Of a DNA stretch of 64,000 bases, positions 40,101-48,760 are shown in pieces. Origin of the DNA: Amyelois transitella (taxonomy: Eukaryota; Arthropoda; Insecta; Lepidoptera; Pyralidae); NCBI RefSeq assembly GCF_032362555.1, contig NC_083527.1, positions 1,736,001 to 1,800,000 of the forward strand, given 5' to 3'. Position numbers and translations under genes: made by a program. Under the pieces are notes generated by a model. The model was not told the DNA's origin. It worked only from the letters and a program-made list of their open reading frames with translations, and ran no database searches. Position 1 is the first letter of the stretch. Each line of letters opens with the position of its first letter.

Positions 40101-42940
40101 TTCAGCTTTATAATATTAGTATACATTTTGTTACTTTTATATTAGCACCGCCATACGAAGGCCTAATGTAAATTCATTTTCCCAGGGATGGTACATCAGT
40201 TAGGGTGACTCCGAACGGTGTGGAGCGTTCCCCGGGCATCTTCATATCCCGACTCGTCCCCGGGGGATTGGCAGAGTCTACCGGCCTTCTGGGGGTCAAC
40301 GATGAAGTGCTGGAAGTCAACGGTATTGACGTATCCAATAAGACTCTGGATCAGGTCAGTTGGTTTTTATTTCTTTTCTATTGCTAGCTTTTGTCGCCTG
40401 TTTTTGCTCGCTTCGAAACTGTATATGCTATATGGTCACGTCTTTATCCCTTGCGGAGTAGACAGAACCAACCGGTCTTGAGAAGAGCTGAAAGGACACA
40501 TTCAGTTGTATGGTTTAATAATAGAATTGAGATTCAAATAGTGACAGGTTGTGCTTACCCATTGCCTAACAAAGATTCCCAAGTTTATTAACCTATCCCT
40601 TAGTTGCCTTTTACTACCCTTAGTCGCCTTTTACTACATCCATGGGAAAGAAATGGAGTGACCCTTTTTTTGTTTTAATACCCCGGTATTAAAACAAAAA
40701 AAAGGTGAAAGGTTCGCCTATAAGAAAAGTTCTAAGTTGGTTAGCCTTTATTAGCCTTTCCCTTAGTCGTATTTTACGACATCCATGGAAATAGTATGGA
40801 GTGGTCCTATTCTAAAATGACGGGGGCCACACGGCACTAAACTATTGTGGGGCAGACAGAGACAACAAACAGTCTTGAAAGCACTGTTAGGCCACGTTCA
40901 GCCGTTTGGCTTGATAATAGAATTGAAATTAAAATAGTTGTCACTATTTGAATCACAATTCTATCATTAAGCTGAACGTGGCCTGCCAGTCTTTTTTAAG
41001 ACTGTTAGCCTTGTCTACCAAGGATATAGACGTGATTATATGTATGGGTGTTCAAATCCGACGGCCTCTGTGGCGCAGCGGTAGTACGCTTGTCTGTGAC
41101 ACCGGAGGTCCCGGGTTCGAATCCCGGTCGGGGCATGATGAGAAAAGAACATTTTCTGATTGGCCTGGGTCTTGGATGTTTATCTATATAAGTATTTATT
41201 ATAAAATATAGTATCGTTGAGTTGGTATCTCGTAACACAATTCTCGAACTTACTTCGAGGCTAACTCAATCAGTGTAATTTGTCCCGCATATATTTATAT
41301 TTATTTATTTCAAATCAGGTGACGGACATGATGGTGGCCAACTCGTCCAACCTGATCATCACGGTGCGGCCCGCCAACCAGCGCGCCGCGCCCGCGCCCG
41401 CCGCCGATGCGCACGCGCACGACAGCGAGCCGGACGACAGGTACGTACGTTATATATATGTATATATTTTATACATACATATGGTCACGTCTATATCACT
41501 TGTGAGGTTGACAGAGCCAACAGTCTTGAAAAGACTGATAGGCCACGTTCAGCTATTTGGCTTAATGATAGGATTGAGATTCAAATAGTGACAAGTTGCT
41601 AGCCCATCGCCTAAAAAAGAATCTCAAGTTTGTAAGCCTATCCCATAGTCGCGTTTAACGACATCCACGGGAAAGAGATGGAGTGGTCCTGTTCTTTTTT
41701 GTATTGGTGCCGGGAACCATACGGCACTCCCATCCCATATTTTTTTTATCTTATATATAAAATTTTTGTGTCACAATGTTCGTTCCCGTACGTATGAAAT
41801 TTTTTGAGCATATTGAGTAGGTCTGAGAATCGGCCAACATCTATTTTTCATACCCTTTAGTGATAAGGGTTGTCCACCCTGAACATTTTTTTTAACTAGA
41901 AATTACTTAAAAATCTATACTTATATTATAAAGCTGAAGTGTTTGTTTGTTTGAAGGCGCTAATCTTAGGAACTACCTACTGGTTCGAATTGAAAAATTA
42001 TTTTTGCACCGAATAGACTATGTATCGAGGAAGGCTACCAGGCTTAGTATACCATTACGCTGCAACTATTAGGAGCGAATAAATAATGGAATATGTGAAA
42101 TAAAACGGGGAAATTTATAATATTCATCCTTGAGGGCTCCAATGATGCCCAAAATAACTATTCCACGCGGACGAAGTCGCGGGCACAGCTAGTCTTATAT
42201 ATAAAATTATCGTGTCACAATGTTCGTTCCCGTACTCCTCCGAAACGGCTTGACCGATTCTCATGAAATTTTGTGAGCATATTGAGTAGTTCTGAGAATC
42301 GGCCGACATCTATTTTTCATACCCCTTAGTGATAAGGGTTGTCCACTCTTAACATTTTTTTTGTTACTAGATATTACTTTATATTTATATGGCAAAACAA
42401 CATTTGCCGGGACAGCTAGTTTTGTTTATATGTTTTAGGCGATGGGCTAACTGAGGGGTTAGTGCGATCAAACGCGGGGTTAGTGCAAGTAATCGCGAAT
42501 TTGTATGGAATTGCATATAAATTTCGTCAGACATAAAAATAACTTGCTAATAGTATAAATGCGTGTGAGTGTGTACATATGTTTGTTACCTTTTACGCAA
42601 ATACCACTGAACCGATTAAGATTAACTTTGGTATGTAGATAGCTGGAGTTACTAAGACTTATTCTCCCGCAATTCCCGCGGGATTGATTCCACGCGTACT
42701 AAGTCACGACCGACCTCTAATTGTATTATAAATGTAAATTGACTTTAATATTTATCAAATAAAAATGAGTATCACTTCAAAATGTTAAACGTTATTTATT
42801 CATCTTTTCCTAACAGATTCGACCAAGACGAACAGGATGAGATCGTCGACCTCACCGCGGTGACTTTAGACGAACAACCGGAACAGTCGAACTTCCAACA
42901 CATTTCTACGAAGGACGACGGACAAGTGTTACACCTCTAG
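31185..42940 (+). CDS. par-6: Par-6 (partitioning defective 6) polarity protein, complete, 7 exons
   Basis: Par-6 is the adaptor of the Par-3/Par-6/aPKC complex that marks the apical cortex of epithelia, neuroblasts and oocytes. Exons: 31185-31244, 33482-33707, 38829-38956, 39244-39341, 40186-40354, 41319-41440 and 42817-42940, totalling 927 nt (308 aa) with consistent phase and GT-AG sites. The start MSKNKI matches the family. The PB1 domain (about 21-93, with the acidic [15 protein letters not shown] motif) binds aPKC. The partial CRIB (about 130-148, [20 protein letters not shown]) binds Cdc42-GTP. The PDZ domain (about 153-245) has the carboxylate loop PLGFFI. The C-terminus ends VLHL, a PDZ-ligand-type tail. 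The linker after the PDZ is Ala/Pro/His-rich and shorter than in Drosophila. Introns are full of SINEs and Helitron-like elements, and the segment before exon 3 is a boundary duplication. Identification is certain. Confidence 0.97.
32370..32640 (+). mobile_element. Lep1-like non-autonomous Helitron, Par-6 intron 1
   Basis: Starts CTAGCTGTGCCCGCGACTTC and ends TTCAAACAAACAAACTCTTC plus a short AT tail. CGCGACTTCGTCCGCG can fold with one bulged C, as expected of a Helitron end next to CTAG. No coding capacity. Copies in the window: 5570-5715 (+, truncated), 8612-8868 (-), this one, 33890-34146 (+), 35405-35490 (+, truncated), 37283-37555 (+), 39849-40125 (+) and 41927-42195 (-). The Lep1 name is given from memory of the lepidopteran family. 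Confidence 0.75.
33114..33385 (+). repeat. SINE-like family A, near full-length, in Par-6 intron 1
   Basis: Runs from GTGCCGTGTGGTTACCGGCA through the standard body to GATATAG and a TATGTATG tail. It lies between two direct copies of a ~65 bp intronic sequence (32960-33022 and 33385-33445), so it sits within or beside a local tandem duplication just before exon 2. Confidence 0.85.
33890..34146 (+). mobile_element. Lep1-like Helitron copy, Par-6 intron 2
   Basis: Starts ACTAGCTGTGCCCGCTGCTT and carries the same body (GTTGCAGCGTGATGTTATAT) and the CAAACAAACA tail. Small deletions in the middle. Confidence 0.75.
36250..36615. mobile_element. Family F foldback element split by a family E insertion
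   Basis: The left part of family F (GCATGCACGACG through TTTCGCGCGATATG) is at 36250-36364. Its right end GCGCGTGCCATGCTACA is at 36599-36615. Between them is a family E element of about 220 bp (ACAATGTGCACTCG through AAATCTATTCTATTC). Family E therefore inserted later. Other family E copies: 8885-9025, 54145-54310 and 56672-56874. Confidence 0.65.
37283..37555 (+). mobile_element. Lep1-like Helitron copy, Par-6 intron 2
   Basis: Near full-length, from TAGCTGTGACCCGCGACTTC to the CAAACAAACTCTTAAGC tail and ATTAGTATAGAT. Confidence 0.75.
37570..37857 (-). repeat. SINE-like family A copy
   Basis: Reverse-strand family A with the GACAGAGCCA, GACAGGTTGC, TTTTACGACATCAATG and CCGGGAACCAC blocks in order. 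It carries an internal insertion or divergence around 37735-37775. Confidence 0.75.
38720..38828 (+). repeat. Duplicated intron/exon boundary before Par-6 exon 3
   Basis: The block TTCTAAATTTAAAATTATA followed by GGTGACAGTTTGAAGGACTC at 38759-38780 is repeated about 70 bp later as TTCTGAATTTAAAATTATA followed by the true acceptor and GGTGACAGTTTGGAAGAACT. In the upstream copy the acceptor AG reads TG (ttctGG against ttcaGG), so it should be inactive. Confidence 0.85.
39849..40125 (+). mobile_element. Lep1-like Helitron copy, Par-6 intron 4
   Basis: Near full-length, beginning CTAGCTGTGCCCGCGACTTC. It ends about 60 bases before the exon 5 acceptor. Confidence 0.8.
41057..41308 (+). mobile_element. 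tRNA-derived SINE, full length, directly before Par-6 exon 6
   Basis: The tRNA-like head has an A box (TGGCGCAGCGG, 41069-41079) and a B box (GGTTCGAATCC, 41114-41124). A tRNA-unrelated body follows (GATTGGCCTGGGTCTTGGAT, AGTATCGTTGAGTTGG), then an AT-rich tail. An 8-bp target-site duplication TTCAAATC flanks it at 41049-41056 and 41309-41316. Relatives: 7830-8012 (-), 11281-11540 (-) and 13186-13345 (-, head missing). Confidence 0.9.
41474..41730 (-). repeat. SINE-like family A copy in Par-6 intron 6
   Basis: A full-length reverse-strand copy, ending in GTGCCGGGAACCATACGGCA. It starts about 35 bases after the exon 6 donor. Confidence 0.85.
41927..42195 (-). mobile_element. Lep1-like Helitron copy, Par-6 intron 6
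   Basis: Inverted copy. Its hairpin end GCGGACGAAGTCGCGGGCAC then AGCTAGT reads at the right side, next to a family D copy. Confidence 0.8.
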
Positions 42941-43820
42941 TTTGTGCAGTTTGTATTAAAGAGATACAAGAGACGGTGTCAGTAACGAACATTCCGGTAT
43001 GTTAAGATTTAAAAAAATAAATAAGAAGAAACATAATGCCTATGTCGATAGTGTAAGAAACATCGATATTGTCGATAGTGTAAAACAATTTTATAGATTT
43101 CAATTTTGTGTAATCAATCTATTCTGTCGATAGTGTATAAAAGTCGATACTATTGATAATCACAAGCAATACTTCCGGTTGTGTAGAAAACATCGATAAT
43201 GACATAACATATCAATTACATGAATAGTATTAGCCTTTTGCGAAAACCAATTGATGTTAAGACTATCGATCGTGTCTTAAAATTTATTTCTAACGATTGT
43301 TTATACAAAATAACTAACCAACAGCTTAACTTTAAACACATCCCTACAAAGGGTGACGGTCAAGTGGTACATCTCTTATATGTGGAGTTTGTATTAGGAA
43401 GATACAGGAGACGGTATCTGTAACGAACATTCCGATTTTAGAAAAAAAAGGAGAGAAAATCTATATCGATAGTGTAAAAGTCGATAGTATCGATACAATG
43501 AAACAATCAATACTATCGACATTTAAAATATAATCGATAGTGAGTAACATCAATAGTTTAAAACAATTCTATAATACGTGAAAAGCTATCCTAAAACATC
43601 TAATTATATCTATATTATTAATGATATTTAGCGGCCTAACTACAGTGACTACGATTTTATCAATCAAAGGAGACAGTATCCGTTAACGAACATTGCTATT
43701 TATTAAGATTTTAAAAGAATAAGAAGAAAAATAAAGCCTATATCGGTAGTGTAAGACACATCAATATTGTCGATAGTGTAGGAAACATCGATAGTGTAAC
43801 AAATCAATTATACAAATAAT
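42855..43820 (+). repeat. Three tandem, decayed copies of the Par-6 last exon end and 3'UTR
   Basis: Copy 1 is the real exon end plus 3'UTR (to about 43200). Copy 2 (about 43290-43600) repeats it 438 bp on: CACATCCCTACAAAGGGTGA and CAAGTGGTACATCTC match the coding end, but the stop codon has been lost (VLHL-stop became VVHLLY). Copy 3 (about 43615-43820) lies a further ~263 bp on and keeps only GGAGACAGTATC, TAACGAACATT and the following block. Each copy carries several TCGATAGTGTA repeats. Confidence 0.85.
43220..43423 (+). pseudogene. Non-functional copy of the Par-6 terminal coding segment
   Basis: The frame reads LNFKHIPTKGDGQVVHLL, against [17 protein letters not shown]-stop in Par-6. 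It is a fragment of a tandem duplicate without an acceptor and with the stop lost. It should be transcribed as part of the 3'UTR if the mRNA extends this far. Confidence 0.8.
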
Positions 43821-43829
43821 ACCCTTTGG

Positions 43830-46800
43830 CAGTCACTAGATGGCAGTAATTAATTTCATATTAATCTGTCAAGTAGACTTTGAATTACAAGCATATAGAT
43901 AGAAGGTCAGTTCAAGAGTATCCTAAACCTTGATTTTTTGTATAAAAGTGGAAAGTACTGCTAAATGTGTTATCGCAAGAGCAACTAAAGGTGATTACCA
44001 CCGTAAGTCACCATGACATTTTTCTATTTCATCTAAAATCTGACATTATTTGACACATTAACCATATTACCGAAGTAACTTTTTTATGGCGCGAAAATAT
44101 TTGAGCGATTGAGCCTATCAGAACGCGCGATTTAAACCCGCGAGCTGAACTGTCCGCTATTACAAGCGAGATAGCAGGATGCATTTTGTTTTTGGATTTT
44201 AAGTTTAATGTAATTGTAATAAGATCGTTATTTTACTGAGTTTTCATTCGGTTTCATTCGGCGGTAGGTTTCGCTATTCTGCGCCGTCGAATATAAGCCG
44301 AGGTGACGTATAAAATTGGCTAACAATTGCACACAAAACGTCGTTTGCAAGAAGACGACAAATCATTCCTTAAGTTTATAATACAATATGGCATTATATT
44401 ATTCCGATTTTGATGACGGCGATATAAAACTGTCAATTCTTTTTTTTTTATTTGAAATCTTTATGCGAAATTTAACTTTCCAAAAAGACCGATCGGAATA
44501 ATTTTCAAATTGATTAATTAAGAACATTCCAGATGGTGTAAGAGAATAGTTGTAACATTCCAATGATGTATTATGTAAATAGGTTAGCGTAAAAGCTCAC
44601 GATTGGACAATAAATTAGCCGGTAATTATCGATTATCGGTAATCGATATTGGATAACCTAGCGTCACTAGCTTTGATCATATATTTCTGTAAATTCACAG
44701 ATGCTGTTAAAAATTGGCAAAACAAGACAAAACAGTGTCATTATTATATTATACATTAGTAATGTTGAAGTGTGTGGTATTTTCGGTATACCTCAAGTGA
44801 TAAAAACCATATACGTTAGTCCGTATAGAAGCAGGGACGCTATTTTCTTGAATTTTATACCAATTGTAAAATGAAATATGTATGGATCTGTGCAGTTACG
44901 GAAATATACGATCGTAGGTCAGTAGATATAAGTAGGTAAAGCGCCATCTAGTGGCCGCACGAGAGAACATGCAATCTGTAATGTAGCGATTGCGAAATGA
45001 TGTCCTTAATATGTGAATTTGAACAGTTTCACGTTGTATTAGACTTGTTGTCCTTGTGTTTACGTTGTTCTAGAATTGTCTGTAAAATATAGCTTGATTA
45101 CTGGGACAGCCGGATGGAATGATAACTATGACATGGGTGCGAAAAAGGTCAGACCATAAAATACATATATATGCATTTGACATCTGTCAAAGAGGTCAAA
45201 ATATATTTTACAGACTTTTGAAAGAACTGTAATTTGGTCATATGACTCGAATCAGAGCTTATAAGTAAAATTGTGCTTTATTTTTATTAGACGTAAGTTT
45301 TATATTTGAATTCAACTGTTATGTCAATTATATAATGAAATCAGCCTAAAAATTGCTAACATTGTCCATTCCATTTTGAAATTTAAGTATTAAAATTATT
45401 TAGCTAGTTTACAATTAGTTGAATGCTCTATCGGTATGATGGGACCAACTTTTTAATGAAAAATAATACTAAAATGTATGATACAGCTCTGAAGAGAATT
45501 TTTCACGTCGTTACCATATTTTTTAGTTTTCTGGATGTTTACTGTGCCTTGGAATCAAGTGTGTCAAATATTATTGTCCTAATAAAAAGGTGCTAAAATG
45601 TTTTCTCTCCAAAAAGTTTATGATATGTTTGTTCATATCTTGTTGTGTATTTTTCTCATAAAACAAACTTTAATCTGTTTTTGCTTGTGTATAAAACAAA
45701 TGTAATTCCGCCAATCATCGCCATCTTTTTTACCTGTGGTACGACGCCATTGGCTGATTGATTGAACGTCTCAACCTATTAGTTTGCTGACAAGAAAGAA
45801 ATTCATTATAGACACGCCAGCTTTTAGCTAGTTTCGAAAAATAATCTTTAAAAAAATATTACATCCATACTATGTAATTCGTGCCTTATTCGAATAAAAA
45901 ATACTGGCTATAATTACGGTTAATAACAATAAATTTTCAGCAAAGTTAACGCGAAGTTATGTATCGAATGTAGATAGGCTGTTTATTCACATTTTGTAGC
46001 TTAGTTTATACATTCGTCTTAATAAAAAAATATATAAGTTAACATTTAAAAAAGTGGATCAAAAATGTAACAAGGATTAAATGGATAGTGAAAAAAGGCC
46101 GCAAATACAAATTTGTTTCTTTTAGCTTTGTGCCTTATAATTAGATGTTATAAAAAAAATAATGTGTTATTATAAGCTAAATATTTTGAATCAATACCGG
46201 AGCGAACGTTTGTAAATATAGCCGCTTCCAACTATTCCGATGTAGTCATAGTTAGTTAAGTGGCAATTGTTCTGCTAGTGGTAGGCTTTAAGAATAAAAA
46301 TAATAAAAAAAGCTAAACATACATTAAATAAGAGGACTGGCTGAAAGTATTAAATATTGTAGTTTAAAAAAAAGGTATCCCGAGTTTATGTATATTACAT
46401 GTTCCTTGTTTATTATTATGTAATGTGCTTTGAACTTGATAAACATTAACGATGTTAACAAGATAAAGCAAGAATATGATAATTATGGATGAATTTATTT
46501 ATCAACTAATGTGAATAGGAGAAATTGTCGCAGTTTTACAGGCTGTTTTAGATTTTTGGGTTCTCGGTTCTTCTCGATGTATTAAGGGATATGGTATATC
46601 TTCTCACTTTATATTTTCTGTTCCGATACTTTTCTTATGAAGAGCTCTGATGATATGTATTTCTTACCCATAAGTCGTGAATAAACCCACTAGTTTTCTA
46701 AGTACATGAGCACTCAAATTTAGGGTTGCAAGCAATAAACTTCTTTGTAATATTTTTTAATGCAAGCTATTGTCCTCAATGATCTAGAAGTCATTTAGAA

Positions 46801-48700
46801 GTGCACGTATAAAGGGGCATGGCAGAACGAAATTTATTGTACGTTTATCAAGATTTATAAGAAATTTCATGTTTAAATTTCAAGGGATCCAGAACACTAC
46901 CTTGACGTACACCAATACAATAAAAACGGTTTCAGGAAACTTGTAACTCGGGATACTTCTTTTTTTAAATATCAAATCATGAACTTGTATGTTGAATTTT
47001 TTTATAGTATTCGAAATTTTGTATTGTTAAGAATCAGTATTGGAATCATGTTTCAAGTATTTATGTTATCACATCATTTTGTACTTATTTTTAATGTACT
47101 TAATTAATATTTTATATCACAGGTTGCCTTAGTATTATGATGTTATGAATAAAGGTTTGTATATTTCGAGAGCATTCGTTTTTATCATATATGTGATTTC
47201 ATTTGAAAACATTATTAGTATAGTTTATAATATTTAGAAGATCACTCACTAGAAGTTAAAACAGGGTTATAATCAGTTATCTTCTGAAGTGATTCAAGCT
47301 TCTGTTAAAAAGAAACTTCTTCGATAAATAAGCTTGAAAGCGCATTAAGTTTGCTCTCGATCAGTACTTGCCTTAGTAGAAGGGAACTATTTGATTGGCT
47401 CAAAATAATGGTCCAAATATGATCTTCTTAATGATTTTATAGTTTAGGAGATACGTTATTTACACTAGCACTTGTGTTGTAATTAAATATATTCTTATTT
47501 AAATCGAAGCTGTCTTTTTGTTAACTTCTTTTTATTGTTGCGCTGGTATCTCTAGGGTTAACTTCTCCTCGCAATAACTGGTTACTTACCTTATGTATAA
47601 TAAAATAATGATTTAATTATTAGGACCAAATTGTGCGGAGCACACGCTGGATTCTTATTTTCAATACAATTTGTAAGTATAGACTTTGAGATGATATAAA
47701 CGACGTTTGAATGAATGATAACGTAAGCCAATATCTTGTCAATCTTTTGGACAAGCCCTTAGCCCATTTCTAAAGCGAAACGATGCCAACATCAACAAAT
47801 ATGACTTAATCTATTTATACCTTAACATTAAGCCATAGAGTGTATTTTGGCCTGATTTTGATGAGTTCATCAATCTTAGAGTGTCCATATCTAGAAGGCG
47901 AAACTAATCAGTATAACTTTTAATTTCACAGTTATAAGTTGTTGTGTGTGAAACTGACGACTGATGTAAGATTTTTTATTTTATTAACAGTCATTAAAAA
48001 GGTATATTCTCGAAATACTTGTATTAAAATTATTAGTATTATACCTTGTTATTATATTTTATTGTAATTTCACTTAATGACAAGCGGACCCAGAAGCGAA
48101 ATAGCCGTGGATAAATTTGGCAACAATTATTTAAAATCTAATGAAATATCAACTTATGAGTTTTCCTGTACAGTTTAATATACTCATACAGTGTAGGCGA
48201 GACGGTGTTTTCGTCTTATTATCTGTTTATACCGACGTCATCGTCCATTCAAGAATTGGACGTCACCGCGCACAGCATTATGTTTTTTTGGTAAACGTCG
48301 TGCGAAAAGCGTTTCAAATGTAATTTATCTTTACGGCACATTATTCGTTTATAACGATATCCGACAACAGATGTTTTAGCGTAACATGTTTTATGAACAA
48401 CAAACATAAAACGATGACGAAAAACAAAAATATTACAATTCTAAAACTCTTATTCCAAAATCTTAAGATTCAAATTTAAATGTAACTTTACCTTGGCATT
48501 GGCACGTATAACGTAGTCAAGGTGGGCTCCAGAAATAAATGTTACATGCTCTCCAGAAAATAGGATAATGTGCCAAGTTTTCCCGCCCTTTCGTCAGTCA
48601 ACAAAATACATCGTAGACCGATGGTCCGAGAAAAGAGTTGCAATTGCGAAAAGTGCCAGTGTTCGTATTTCGAAATAAAAAAATATTATTTCTAGATTTT
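43830..48700. other. AT-rich flank between Par-6 and the phosphatase genes
   Basis: No exon recognised. The sequence is mostly unique-looking and AT-rich with few of the common repeats, which would fit a long Par-6 3'UTR. AATAAA motifs occur, for example near 47147. 44040-44300 is an inverted relative of 26560-26800 (family G). The small frames at 48141-48323 and elsewhere have no support. Confidence 0.5.
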
Positions 48701-48716
48701 AAATTTTGGCGCCAAA
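48579..48716 (+). promoter_or_regulatory. Two E2F-type sites upstream of the first DUSP23-like gene
   Basis: TTTCCCGC at 48579-48586 and the palindrome TTTGGCGCCAAA at 48705-48716 both fit the E2F consensus TTTSSCGC. The ATG is at 48761. This suggests cell-cycle-linked expression; it is inference from motif only. Confidence 0.45.
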
Positions 48717-48760
48717 TTTAAACTTTTTAATTTCTCGTGACAGTGAAAGGGAAGTTCAAT

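Noticed and set aside
41005-41238. Minus-strand frame with [20 protein letters not shown]
   Set aside because: Translation of the antisense strand of a tRNA-derived SINE; the B box produces this common false peptide.
48141-48323. 60-codon frame upstream of phosphatase A
   Set aside because: No family match, no splice signals or stop context, and no coding bias.
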